Assembly: GCF_000425505.1 (NCBI RefSeq)
Contig: NZ_AUDO01000016.1
Coordinates: 28,033-92,032, forward strand
Direction of reading: 5' to 3'
Length of the DNA stretch: 64,000 nucleotides
DNA from: Flavobacterium frigidarium DSM 17623
GTDB lineage: Bacteria; Bacteroidota; Bacteroidia; Flavobacteriales; Flavobacteriaceae
The position numbers and the translations under genes are program-made. Shown one piece after another: positions 17,782 through 26,729 of this stretch (the stretch's first letter is position 1; each line of letters opens with the position of its first letter). The notes under the pieces are model-generated. The model saw only the letters and a list, made by a program, of their open reading frames with translations, was not told the origin of the DNA and searched no databases.

Positions 17782-19191
17782 TTGAATTTAGAAACATATA
17801 CAAAGGAATTTTCGTATAATTTGCGTCTCGCATATCCTATTATATTAGGAATGTTAGGACATACAATTGTAGGGATTGTAGATAATATTATGGTAGGTAA
17901 GTTGGGACCTACAGAACTTGCTGCAGTTTCTTTAGGAAATAGCTTTGTGTTTATTGCTATGTCATTAGGTATCGGCTTTTCAACTGCGATTACTCCACTG
18001 GCGGCGCAAGCTGATGGTAGAAAAAGTGTAGCTGAGGGGCGTAGTGCTTTTCATCATGGACTTTATTTGTGTACGATTCTAGGAGTGCTATTGTTTACGG
18101 TTATTTTCTTATCAAAACCTATCATAAGTTTCATGGGGCAACCTGAAAATGTCGTTGACCTAGCCAAACCTTACTTAGATATTGTCGCTTTTTCATTAAT
18201 CCCTTTAATTATATTTCAAGGGTACAAGCAATTTGCTGATGGAATGAGCGAGACTAAAATTTCGATGTGGGCAACGATTCTTGGGAATGTAGTAAACGTA
18301 TTTTTAAATTATCTTTTTATTTACGGAATATGGATTTTTCCAGAATTAGGAATTGTAGGTGCTGCTATAGGGACAATTGTATCTCGTTTTGTTATGCTAG
18401 GCTACATGCACTTCCAAATGAAAAACATGGTGAAATTCCATCCTTTCTTTGAAGGGTTTTCAATTAAAAAAATTAAGAAGGAAGTAAATTTAAAAATCAT
18501 TAACCTAGGAGCACCATCGGCGATGCAAATGTTTTTTGAAGTGGGATTGTTTACTGCTGCTGTATGGTTGTCAGGAAGATTAGGAATTACAAATCAAGCG
18601 GCCAATCAAATCGCGCTGAGTTTGGCCTCATTTACTTTCATGTTTGCCATGGGATTAAGTGTTGCGGCAACGATTAGAGTGGGGAACCAAAAAGGTCTTG
18701 GTGATTATAAACAGCTTAGAGTGGTAGCTATTTCGATCTTTCTTGTTGCTATTTTATTAGAGACTTTGTTTGCACTCATCTTTATATTATTTCACAAACA
18801 GTTGCCTGCGTTATTCATCGATATGGATAATGTAAATGATTTAGCTGCAAATACTGAGGTTGTCGCGATTGCTGCACAGTTATTAATTGTTGCCGCCGTG
18901 TTCCAAATTTCAGACGGAATTCAAGTCGTTTTCTTAGGGGCGTTACGTGGTTTACAAGATGTAAAACTGCCTATGTACATTACCTTTATTGCCTATTGGG
19001 TAGTAGGTTTTCCTACATCAGTATATCTTGGGATTTACACTACATTAGGAGCTGCAGGAATTTGGATTGGTTTGCTTGCAGGACTAACTACCGCGGCTAT
19101 ATTTTTATACATTCGATTCAATAAATTAACAAAAAGATTAATTATCGAAAATCCCGCGCCACAACCTTTAGCAGATGAGTTTGTGATTTAA
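17782..19191 (+). CDS. MATE family efflux transporter
   Basis: A 469-residue inner-membrane protein with about 12 hydrophobic helices in two similar halves. MATE carriers export cationic drugs or metabolites using H+ or Na+ gradients. The N-terminus LRLAYPIILGMLGHTIVGIV and the following DNIMVGKLGPTELAAVSLGN are typical. The start is TTG at 17,782: no in-frame ATG precedes it, and MNLETYTKEFSYN is a sensible N-terminus. A 3-codon ATG ATA AAT TGA frame begins 8 bp upstream, its stop overlapping the TTG. The substrate is unknown. Confidence 0.92.
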   Translation: MNLETYTKEFSYNLRLAYPIILGMLGHTIVGIVDNIMVGKLGPTELAAVSLGNSFVFIAMSLGIGFSTAITPLAAQADGRKSVAEGRSAFHHGLYLCTILGVLLFTVIFLSKPIISFMGQPENVVDLAKPYLDIVAFSLIPLIIFQGYKQFADGMSETKISMWATILGNVVNVFLNYLFIYGIWIFPELGIVGAAIGTIVSRFVMLGYMHFQMKNMVKFHPFFEGFSIKKIKKEVNLKIINLGAPSAMQMFFEVGLFTAAVWLSGRLGITNQAANQIALSLASFTFMFAMGLSVAATIRVGNQKGLGDYKQLRVVAISIFLVAILLETLFALIFILFHKQLPALFIDMDNVNDLAANTEVVAIAAQLLIVAAVFQISDGIQVVFLGALRGLQDVKLPMYITFIAYWVVGFPTSVYLGIYTTLGAAGIWIGLLAGLTTAAIFLYIRFNKLTKRLIIENPAPQPLADEFVI

Positions 19192-19337
19192 AAATTATGC
19201 AGTGTATCGATAGCGGCTTACAAAGACAATTATTCGAATGCAGAAGTAGATTTTTTAAAAGTTTATTCGGTTCTTTGTTTTTACGGCGCTTTCGAACAAA
19301 ATAAAATTAGAAGACATCAATTTATAAATAATACAAA

Positions 19338-19568
19338 ATGGAATTACCTAAATTTTTACTTGGAGATAATACTGATTTCCCGGATGATATTTTCATCATC
19401 CACCTTGATTATCCTAGATTTATCATTAATCTAAAAGATGATGAAGTAGAATTTATTGAAGAAGCAGAAGACCTTGATGAAGCTGAATTAAACACTGAAA
19501 TGGAAAGTTTGATCGAAGCAGCAAATGCTTTCTACGATAGAGAAATGGAACTTTACGAGAAAGAATAA
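19338..19568 (+). CDS. Small acidic conserved protein of unknown function
   Basis: 76 residues, strongly acidic, opening MELPKFLLGDNTDFPDDIFI followed by IHLDYPRFIINLKDDEVEFI and ending in the helical segment EMESLIEAANAFYDREMELY. There is no signal peptide or membrane helix, so it should be a soluble cytoplasmic protein. I recognise it as a type of small protein seen in Flavobacteriia but know no function. It ends 2 bp from the convergent meaB stop, so no separate terminator fits between them. Confidence 0.75.
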   Translation: MELPKFLLGDNTDFPDDIFIIHLDYPRFIINLKDDEVEFIEEAEDLDEAELNTEMESLIEAANAFYDREMELYEKE

Positions 19569-19570
19569 AC

Positions 19571-20656
19571 TTATTTAAAGTATTTTTCTAATAATATTTG
19601 AGCGGCTGCAAAAGGTGATATTTTATCTTTCTGCACCGCTTTTTTAGTTGATTCCAGTAATGCTTGAATTTCGACATTATTATAAAAATTCAATTTTAAG
19701 CGTTCGTTTATTGTTTCAAGCAACCAGTATTCATTTTGTTCTGCTCGTTTATTATTAAAGTAATTGTTGTCATTTGTGAGTTGGAGAAACTTAGAGATCG
19801 TCTCCCAAACCTCTGGGATACCGTCTCCGGTAACAGCGCTACAAGTTGCCGTGGTTGCTGTCCAGCCTGATTTTTTAGCAGGAAATAAATGTAAAGCTCT
19901 ATTGAATTCTGTTTTCGCTAGTTTAGCTTTTCTAATGTTATCACCGTCGGCTTTGTTTATGACTATAGCATCGGCCATTTCCATAATGCCCCGTTTGATA
20001 CCTTGCAGTTCGTCGCCTGCACCAGCAATTTTTAGTAGTAAAAAAAAGTCGACCATACTGTGTACTGCGGTCTCACTTTGTCCCACACCTACGGTCTCAA
20101 TGATAATGGTATCAAACCCACATGCTTCACACAAGGTGATTGTTTCACGTGTTTTTCTAGCAACGCCGCCCAATGTATCTCCTGAAGCCGATGGCCTAAT
20201 GTAAGCATCTGGATCTTTTACTAGTTCCTCCATACGGGTTTTATCTCCTAAAATGCTTCCATGTGAAATGGTGCTACTGGGATCGACAGCGAGTACGGCA
20301 ACTTTTTTTCCTAAGTTAGTTAAGTGGCTTCCAAACGATTCGATAAAAGTACTTTTCCCTACTCCAGGAACACCGGTAATTCCTATTCTTACCGATTTAT
20401 TTGCATGCAATAAGCATGCATTTATAACCTCGTTTGCTTTCGCTAAATGCTCTGGATTAGTGCTCTCTACTAAGGTGATTGCCCTACTCAAATCACTTAT
20501 ATTTCCAGATAATATTCCTCTAACTAAATTGGCAGCAGATGGTTGAACCTTCCTAAATTTTTGAATATTTTGTACTACAGTAGCACTGATTATTTCAGGG
20601 GCAGAAATTCCAGCTTTTTCGCTTAAGGCAGAGTTAAGATTGTTTTTATCGTCCAA
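19571..20656 (-). CDS. meaB: Methylmalonyl-CoA mutase-associated GTPase MeaB
   Basis: A 361-residue G3E-family P-loop GTPase that protects and loads B12-dependent methylmalonyl-CoA mutase. Walker A is GVPGVGKS (95-102), with AVDPSS and the switch segment IIETVGVGQSETAV, and the base-recognition motif NKAD. The mutase genes are not in this window. The start is TTG at 20,656; the in-frame codons upstream hold no ATG or GTG before a TGA, and no Met occurs near the N-terminus downstream. The gene is convergent with the small acidic protein gene. Confidence 0.95.
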   Translation of the reverse strand: MDDKNNLNSALSEKAGISAPEIISATVVQNIQKFRKVQPSAANLVRGILSGNISDLSRAITLVESTNPEHLAKANEVINACLLHANKSVRIGITGVPGVGKSTFIESFGSHLTNLGKKVAVLAVDPSSTISHGSILGDKTRMEELVKDPDAYIRPSASGDTLGGVARKTRETITLCEACGFDTIIIETVGVGQSETAVHSMVDFFLLLKIAGAGDELQGIKRGIMEMADAIVINKADGDNIRKAKLAKTEFNRALHLFPAKKSGWTATTATCSAVTGDGIPEVWETISKFLQLTNDNNYFNNKRAEQNEYWLLETINERLKLNFYNNVEIQALLESTKKAVQKDKISPFAAAQILLEKYFK

Positions 20657-20845
20657 AGTAGTCGTTTTGAAAAGTAAAAGTAATCAAAACCAAAACAGTT
20701 TCAAAAACCAACTTTAAAAAGACTGCAAACCTGTGCAAATAGCATAGAAAAACAGCATCAACTTTGTTAAGCGTAGAAGAGGGTGAAATACTAAAATTAT
20801 TTTTGTTAACCCAATTTTTAATAATAGAGATAAGCGTAGAAACAG

Positions 20846-20853
20846 TATTTTTG
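20846..20853 (+). promoter_or_regulatory. Candidate -7 element for the AEC transporter gene
   Basis: TATTTTTG matches TAnnTTTG 15 bp upstream of the ATG at 20,869. No TTG is found at the expected position. Confidence 0.35.
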
Positions 20854-20868
20854 TTACAATAACATATT

Positions 20869-21777
20869 ATGAACAATATTCTCCTCATATTTTTATACCT
20901 CGCCGTTGGTTTAATACTGCAACGTGTCAAGGGATTTCCGGTGACTAAAGTATATAAAAAGCTAAATAAGATAGTGATTTATTTTTGCTTGCCTGCATTG
21001 GCGTTGTATTATATTCCTAAAATTCATTGGGATAATAAATTACTCTATCCTATAAGTGTGGCTTGGATTGCTTTTGCAGGGTCATTTTTATTATTTCGAT
21101 TTCTCGGAAAAAAGTATGGTTGGTCAAAAAAGTTAACTGGTTGTTTGATAATTACTGCTGGATTAGGAAATACCTCTTTTTTAGGATATCCAATAATCCA
21201 AGCTTTGTATGGAGATGAGGGAATGAAGACGGCCATTTTGGTGGACCAACCTGGATCGTTCGTAGTGTTATCAACATTAGGGATTCTCGTAGCTACATTA
21301 TATTCGAAAGGAGATCAAAGTGGCGGCCAAATAGCCAAAAAGATTCTGCTCTTTCCGCCGTTTTTAACCTTTGCACTGGCATGCATCATGAATGTAGCTG
21401 ATTACGATTTTGTATTGAATTTTCAAGAAGGATTGCAGTTTCTAGGTAGTGGCGTAACACCGCTAGCGCTAATTTCTGTAGGACTGCAATTAAGGTTCGA
21501 AACTAGAAGCCAACACTGGAAATTTCTAGGACTAGGTTTATTATACAAGTTGATTTTAACTCCAGCCATTATCTATATTATTTATGTCTTGATCTTGAAT
21601 CAAAAATCTCAAATTATCGAAGTAGCTATTTTAGAAGCGGCTATGGCACCTATGATCACAGCCTGTATCTTGGCTTCTGATCACGGTTTAAAACCACGAT
21701 TGAGTAGTATGATGATTGGTTTTGGAATTCCTGCTTCTTTTATCACTTTAATATTTTGGTACTTTATTGTGCATTAA
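20869..21777 (+). CDS. AEC family transporter (auxin efflux carrier type)
   Basis: A 302-residue integral membrane protein with about 10 helices, opening MNNILLIFLYLAVGLILQRV. Typical family features are the conserved CLPALALYYIP helix break in the first half and ISVGLQLRF with AAMAPMITACILASDHGLKP in the second. Bacterial members carry organic acids such as malate or malonate. The substrate here is unknown. It is divergent from meaB across a 212-bp gap. Confidence 0.88.
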   Translation: MNNILLIFLYLAVGLILQRVKGFPVTKVYKKLNKIVIYFCLPALALYYIPKIHWDNKLLYPISVAWIAFAGSFLLFRFLGKKYGWSKKLTGCLIITAGLGNTSFLGYPIIQALYGDEGMKTAILVDQPGSFVVLSTLGILVATLYSKGDQSGGQIAKKILLFPPFLTFALACIMNVADYDFVLNFQEGLQFLGSGVTPLALISVGLQLRFETRSQHWKFLGLGLLYKLILTPAIIYIIYVLILNQKSQIIEVAILEAAMAPMITACILASDHGLKPRLSSMMIGFGIPASFITLIFWYFIVH

Positions 21778-21879
21778 TTCAATTTCGATTAGAGGCTGTT
21801 TTTGGTTTTATTTATGACTTGTATCATTATCGATTCGCTTTTTTTTAAGTAACTTTAATAAGAATTAAAAAGCACAATT

Positions 21880-22518
21880 ATGGCAACATTAAGACTGGGA
21901 GATACAGCTCCAAATTTTGAAGCAGAGACAACATTAGGACATATAAAATTTTACGATTGGTTAGGAGATTCTTGGGGTGTTTTATTTTCACATCCATCAG
22001 ATTTCACACCAGTATGTACAACTGAATTAGGAACGGTAGCAAACTACTATCCTGAGTTTCAAAAACGAAATACAAAGGTAATCGCATTAAGTGTGGATGG
22101 AGTTGAGTCTCACCACAAGTGGATTAAAGATATTGAAGAGACACAAAACGTGACTTTACAGTACCCAATTATTGCTGATGAATCTAAAGAAGTGGCTAAC
22201 CTTTATGATATGATTCATCCCAACGCTGACGATACTTTTACTGTACGTTCAGTGTTTATTATTTCACCTGATAAAAAAGTCAAGCTTATTTTGACTTATC
22301 CGGCATCTACAGGTAGGAATTTTGATGAATTACTACGCGTGATTGATAGTTTACAGTTAACGGCAAATTATAGCGTGGCTACTCCAGCAAACTGGAAAGA
22401 TGGTGAAGATGTAGTGATTTCTCCGTCGATAAAAGACGAAGACATTCCTTCAAAATTCCCAAAAGGATTTACAGGTATTAAATCTTATCTAAGAATGACG
22501 CCGCAACCAAACAAATAG
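21880..22518 (+). CDS. 1-Cys peroxiredoxin (Prx6 subfamily)
   Basis: A 212-residue thiol peroxidase. The peroxidatic Cys46 lies in the PxxxTxxC motif HPSDFTPVCTTELG, and there is no other cysteine in the protein, which makes it a true 1-Cys enzyme. The Prx6 block PASTGRNFDELLRVIDSLQ and the extended C-terminal dimerisation domain (NWKDGEDVVISPSIKDED) are present. It reduces H2O2 and organic peroxides in the cytoplasm with an external thiol donor. It may be transcribed alone or with the following 178-residue gene, 47 bp downstream. Confidence 0.95.
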   Translation: MATLRLGDTAPNFEAETTLGHIKFYDWLGDSWGVLFSHPSDFTPVCTTELGTVANYYPEFQKRNTKVIALSVDGVESHHKWIKDIEETQNVTLQYPIIADESKEVANLYDMIHPNADDTFTVRSVFIISPDKKVKLILTYPASTGRNFDELLRVIDSLQLTANYSVATPANWKDGEDVVISPSIKDEDIPSKFPKGFTGIKSYLRMTPQPNK

Positions 22519-22565
22519 GTCATTACAAATATCTAATTCTGTAAGTTCTTTTAAGAATATGATTT

Positions 22566-23102
22566 ATGAATAATAGTGAAGAAGTAAATATCACGTTTAA
22601 GAAAATTAATAATTTAGATTTAATTTTAAATAATTTATCAGAGCATTTTTCAGTTATCAATGGAAGAGCTATTTCTCGAATCGATATTTTTGACGCTCTT
22701 TATCTTTGTTTGGAAAATCAACTTAATTGGGAAAATCAACTTGATTTTTGGGATTTAGAAATAACATATCAAGAAGCTAAAAAGCTTTTAATGACATTCG
22801 ACTTTCGAACGATATACAATAAGATTGAAAGTGGTAGAGACATACTAGTAGAGGGATTGTTATTTAATACAAAGACCAAAATAAAATCAAAAGGTTTGAT
22901 ATGGCTTATACATATGAACGATTTGGATCCATTTCCATCCAATCCTCATGCACATGAACTTCAGAGTGGACTGAAATTAGATTTAAGTAATGGTAATTGC
23001 TATCGAAAAACAAAATTAGTAGATAAGATTAAGAAAAAAGATTTAATTTTAATAAGAGATCTAGCAAGTGAAAATTTTACATTGCCTCAATTAAATATTT
23101 AG
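22566..23102 (+). CDS. Hypothetical protein with PFPSNPHAH motif
   Basis: 178 residues, no signal peptide and no membrane helix. The N-terminal half is helical and asparagine-rich (INNLDLILNNLSEHFSVING). The C-terminal half has a striking block IHMNDLDPFPSNPHAHELQS followed by GLKLDLSNGNCYRKTKLVDK and KIKKKDLILIRDL. The cluster of His, Asp and Pro could be a metal or active site. I recall DPFPSxPHxH-like segments in bacterial proteins of unknown role, but cannot name a family. It is 47 bp downstream of the peroxiredoxin gene and ends before a strong terminator. Its base composition is richer in A/T than its neighbours. Confidence 0.75.
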   Translation: MNNSEEVNITFKKINNLDLILNNLSEHFSVINGRAISRIDIFDALYLCLENQLNWENQLDFWDLEITYQEAKKLLMTFDFRTIYNKIESGRDILVEGLLFNTKTKIKSKGLIWLIHMNDLDPFPSNPHAHELQSGLKLDLSNGNCYRKTKLVDKIKKKDLILIRDLASENFTLPQLNI

Positions 23103-23169
23103 TGTTTATAAGTGTTCCTCAAGATTAATTAAGAAGTGTCAAGATACACTCTGATTTTATTTAAAAGTA

Positions 23170-23209
23170 AAAAAGGCGCAGTATAAAATTTTTTATACTG
23201 CGCCTTTTT
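23170..23209. terminator. Bidirectional terminator
   Basis: A long stem AAAAAGGCGCAGTATAAAA/TTTTATACTGCGCCTTTTT with A and T tails between the convergent hypothetical and GH13 genes. Confidence 0.95.
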
Positions 23210-23222
23210 ATATCTAAAGCTA

Positions 23223-25025
23223 CTACTCGTTTAAAGGTAAAAAAACTAGTGTCGCGTATGCAGGTAAATTTGTGATTCCTTTGTGCGTTTCGTCATCATA
23301 AGGAATGGCTTCAACTGCAATAGGATCAACATCCATGTCAGTGAAATCTTGATCATATCCTGACCAGTCGCTGTTAAAGGCTAAATGGTATTGATTTGCA
23401 AATGGGAGTCCGAATGAGTAATCTGTAAATGAATTGTTAGATAAGTTCAATAATACAATTGTCGAATTTGAAAAATCTTCAGATGTTGATCTTGCATAAG
23501 CAAGCACTTTATCAGTATCATTACAGTGGACGATTTTAGTATACTGTCCTCTTAATCCATCACTTAGTTGTGAATCGGCTGTTCGTAATTTAATTAAATC
23601 GCTTACCATTCTGGTGATTCCGGTATGCTTTTTTAATTGGTTCCAGTCTAAGGCTTCGTCGTCTTTGAAATATTCATCTTCAATAAATTCTTGGCCCTGA
23701 AAAAGCATTGGAATTCCTGGCGAAGTAAGTGTAATTGCGATTCCGAGTAATGCTCTTTTTTTTCCAAAAAAACTATCTGCGCGACCTGGTTCTATTTCCT
23801 CAGGCACACGTGCTTTTCCATTGGCTACTTCATCATGAGACTCTGTATAAATCACACGCTGAAAAACGTCATTATTATATTGAAATAAAATAGCATCAAT
23901 TAATGCTTGTAAATCACGGTATTCATCTCCTTGTTCAATCAACGCCTTTCTCACAGGATGAACAAAATTCATATCCCATTGTGATCCGTAACCTATTCCG
24001 CCATTTTCAACACTTTCAGTGACTAAAGTATGTCCTTTCAAGTCTTCGGCAATCGTCAATTTACCGGGATATTTTGATTGAATTTCAGCGTTAATATCTC
24101 GCATTAAAATATTTCCTTCAGGAATTTCAGTGTCATCTCCTAGTCCGCCACCTTCATATCTAATATACGATGTCGCATCCATTCGCAAACCATCACAGTG
24201 ATACTCTTCGATCCACATTAATGCGTTGTCTCTTATATATTGACGCACTTCCTCTCTTCCATAATCAGGTCGGGTATCACCCCATGGTGTACTAGAACGA
24301 TGGTCATTATAAAAATAAATACCGCCTTTATCATTATCAGACCAGCCATCAAATTGCCACAAGTCCATATCCGAAGGTCCAAAGTGATTGTAAACCACAT
24401 CTAGAATTACAGCGATATCAGCTTTATGGAATTCGTTCACCATTTTTGCAAATTCAGCAGCTCCTCCATAATCTCTTTCAATTGCAAAAGGATAAGAGGG
24501 ATTGTATCCCCAAGAGATACCACCAGCAAATTCCGCTATTGGTAAAAGTTCGACGCAATTCACGCCAATAGATTGTAAGTAGGGTATTTTGTCAATAATA
24601 GATTGGAAAGTTCCTACTTCATCATCTTTTTTTCGATTAAATGTTCCTACATGTAATTCATAGATTACAAGCGCGTTCCAAGATTTCATTTTAAAATCCT
24701 GATCCTCCCATTCAAAATCTAAATTTGTTACTACAGAATTCCCATTACTATTGGTCATTTCTCTAGCATAAGGATCATTGCGATCCAAGATAAGTTCGCC
24801 GTTGTGGATGATATATTTGTATTCGTCACCAGCTTTTGCTTCTGCAATTGCTATAGACCAATATCCGTTTTCTTCTTTTTCAAGTTCGTGAGTGGTCTTG
24901 TTCCATTCGTTGAATGTTCCTGCTACAAAGACAGTGTCAGCATTAGGAGCCCAAACTCTAAATGTGGTAGCATCTTGAGATACTACAGCACCCATTCCGG
25001 CTACTTTATCAGTTAGTTTTTCCAT
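23223..25025 (-). CDS. GH13 glucan enzyme with CBM48 (branching-enzyme-like)
   Basis: From ATG 25,025 the protein has 600 residues. An N-terminal CBM48 (FRVWAPNADTVFVAGTFNEW, residues 22-41) precedes a GH13 alpha-amylase barrel. The catalytic residues are Asp283 (GLRMDAT), Glu327 (TIAEDLKG) and Asp398 (ESHDEVANGK), with DVVYNHFG at 209-216 as the first conserved region. The ESHDEVANGK block and the CBM48 are like glycogen branching enzymes, but GlgB/GlgX/TreZ subtype cannot be fixed by eye. No other glycogen genes are near. An ATG 30 bp upstream is possible but adds only hydrophobic residues. The start overlaps a small upstream frame by 17 bp. Confidence 0.88.
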   Translation of the reverse strand: MEKLTDKVAGMGAVVSQDATTFRVWAPNADTVFVAGTFNEWNKTTHELEKEENGYWSIAIAEAKAGDEYKYIIHNGELILDRNDPYAREMTNSNGNSVVTNLDFEWEDQDFKMKSWNALVIYELHVGTFNRKKDDEVGTFQSIIDKIPYLQSIGVNCVELLPIAEFAGGISWGYNPSYPFAIERDYGGAAEFAKMVNEFHKADIAVILDVVYNHFGPSDMDLWQFDGWSDNDKGGIYFYNDHRSSTPWGDTRPDYGREEVRQYIRDNALMWIEEYHCDGLRMDATSYIRYEGGGLGDDTEIPEGNILMRDINAEIQSKYPGKLTIAEDLKGHTLVTESVENGGIGYGSQWDMNFVHPVRKALIEQGDEYRDLQALIDAILFQYNNDVFQRVIYTESHDEVANGKARVPEEIEPGRADSFFGKKRALLGIAITLTSPGIPMLFQGQEFIEDEYFKDDEALDWNQLKKHTGITRMVSDLIKLRTADSQLSDGLRGQYTKIVHCNDTDKVLAYARSTSEDFSNSTIVLLNLSNNSFTDYSFGLPFANQYHLAFNSDWSGYDQDFTDMDVDPIAVEAIPYDDETHKGITNLPAYATLVFLPLNE

Positions 25026-25167
25026 AAATAAAATTATTGTATAGAAAAAGATCATTAATTAATACTTGTTTGCTGTTTCTTTCAGTTTTTTCTTCAGCTT
25101 CTTGATTGCTTACAGATCCCGCGTTTTTAGCATACGATTTTCCTACTTTTGCATATTGTGATTTCAT
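25009..25167 (-). CDS. Possible small protein overlapping the GH13 start
   Basis: A 52-codon frame from ATG 25,167 encodes MKSQYAKVGKSYAKNAGSVS and a charged middle (EAEEKTERNSKQV), ending in DLFLYNNFIYGKTN. Its stop lies 17 bp inside the GH13 gene, the arrangement seen in translationally coupled pairs. No homologue is known to me and it could be chance. It fills the otherwise empty leader of the GH13 gene. Confidence 0.4.
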   Translation of the reverse strand: MKSQYAKVGKSYAKNAGSVSNQEAEEKTERNSKQVLINDLFLYNNFIYGKTN

Positions 25168-25194
25168 GATGTTTGTTGTTTTTGTTACTGTCAC

Positions 25195-25345
25195 AAATAT
25201 CTAATATTTTACTTTTTAGTTAGTTATGTAATTTTTTACAGGATTTATATAATTATAATAAATCACTAAAAAAATTATGATGATTTAAAATGAATACTGA
25301 TAATTTTCTTATTTGGAGCAGAACATTTTTGCTTATTAAGAACGA
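25195..25345. other. Gene-free AT-rich spacer
   Basis: About 150 bp between the small ORF and repeat copy A with nothing recognisable. It presumably contains the promoter of the GH13 unit. Confidence 0.5.
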
Positions 25346-25425
25346 GTCGTCCTGCTGTACATTGCAATCCTCACGCTTACTTTCTACGACGCAAGCGTTC
25401 GGGATTTCCATTTCCATCAGGGCTA
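25346..25425 (+). repeat. Intergenic structured repeat, copy A (diverged)
   Basis: The left flank CCTGCT..GCAATC and the right flank GGATTTCC..ATCAGGGCTA match copies B and C in order and spacing. The centre is different but can still pair (ACGCTT with AAGCGT). The element is non-coding and lies between the GH13 and Gfo/Idh genes. Confidence 0.65.
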
Positions 25426-25609
25426 ATTAGTACGTTTGTATTGCCTAAGAATATTTTAATTAGAATCCTTTAGAGTGATTGTTTTTTAATAATGATTCAA
25501 TACCCTAAAATAAATGTTGATATTTGTTGGCTCGATAATGCAAACAGAGTAATAGATTTCAATAGTGTCTTTTATTTAAACTGTGCATTTTACATCTAAT
25601 AAAATAATC

Positions 25610-26599
25610 ATGAAAAGAAATAATATTGCCTTTATAGGCGCAGGATTCCAAGCTACAACTAATATTTTTCCAGCAGTAATCGAAGCAGGTATTAACATTA
25701 CCGCGTTAGCCACTAGAAATAGCGATAGCGCGCAAGCGGCATTGACTCGTTTAGGTAGTAACGGAAAAGCCTATGGAGATTATAAATTAATGCTCCAGCA
25801 GGAAACTGTAGATAGTGTAGTTATTGTGGCTCAACCAAAAGATCAATATGAAATAGCATCAGGCTGTTTAGAACTTGGTAAAAATGTTTTTGTAGAAAAA
25901 CCTTTGGGTTGGAATGCGGCTCAAGCAACATTAATAAACAAAGCAGCGATAGCAAATAATGTTAAAGTGATGGTGGGTTTTATGAAGCGTTTTGCGCCTA
26001 GTTACCTTAAAGTAAAAGAATTAATTGATACAAAAGAACTAGGTGAAGTACGAAGTTTCTACTTAAACTTTTGTGTCGACGGCACTCCTTTTTGCTCCGA
26101 TGAAGAAGCTTTTGTAAAATTGGCTGCTATCCATGTTCTTGATTTGGCTATCTATTTATTTGGTGATATCGATGATGTAGAAGTAATGAATAACTCTATA
26201 GGAGCTTCAGTTAATCTGGTAGTGGCTGTTAAAGCTGAGAGTGGGGTAGTAGGAAGTTTTAATTTGTCTAGTATGTCTGCGTGGTCTAGAGAAAGTGAAA
26301 ATCTTACAGTAACTTTTGATGATGGATTTGTACAAGTTGAAGAAATAAATAAGGTAATCATACATCGCTCAAATAAGCAAACCGGGAAATCTTTTGCCTC
26401 ATTAACAGAGTCAGACGAAATACATACTGCTTCGTTGACTCCAATGTCGGGGAGTGTCAGGGATTTGTATTTGAGAGGTTTTGTAGGCGAGTTGGCTCAT
26501 TTTAAAAACCTTCAAGCTAATACAAATACAATTGAAACCAACGGTGCTGAAAATATTTTAACAATGGCGCTGTGCGATTTGATTCTGAGCAAAATCTAG
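25610..26599 (+). CDS. Gfo/Idh/MocA family oxidoreductase
   Basis: A 329-residue NAD(P)-dependent oxidoreductase. The Rossmann motif is IAFIGAGFQATTN near the N-terminus and the conserved EKP signature occurs as VFVEKPLGWN. The C-terminal half (SFYLNFCVDGTPFCSDEEAF) is the usual substrate-binding alpha/beta domain of sugar or inositol dehydrogenases. The ATG at 25,610 is chosen over one 27 bp upstream because the Rossmann strand then starts at residue 6, as is usual. The substrate is unknown and no sugar-metabolism operon surrounds it. Confidence 0.88.
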   Translation: MKRNNIAFIGAGFQATTNIFPAVIEAGINITALATRNSDSAQAALTRLGSNGKAYGDYKLMLQQETVDSVVIVAQPKDQYEIASGCLELGKNVFVEKPLGWNAAQATLINKAAIANNVKVMVGFMKRFAPSYLKVKELIDTKELGEVRSFYLNFCVDGTPFCSDEEAFVKLAAIHVLDLAIYLFGDIDDVEVMNNSIGASVNLVVAVKAESGVVGSFNLSSMSAWSRESENLTVTFDDGFVQVEEINKVIIHRSNKQTGKSFASLTESDEIHTASLTPMSGSVRDLYLRGFVGELAHFKNLQANTNTIETNGAENILTMALCDLILSKI

Positions 26600-26729
26600 A
26601 AAGTTTGTTGTAGTAGATAGATTAGATTCGCAGCACAATTATAAATGATAAACAGACTGCGAATAAGACTATTTATAAATAATTGGGCACAAGTATTCTT
26701 ATGTTTTAATTCTTTGCATGCTAACTAAT

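Noticed and set aside
25026..25055. Longer GH13 start at 25,055
   Set aside because: It would add ten hydrophobic residues (MIFFYTIILF) to a cytoplasmic-type enzyme; the ATG at 25,025 gives the normal family N-terminus.
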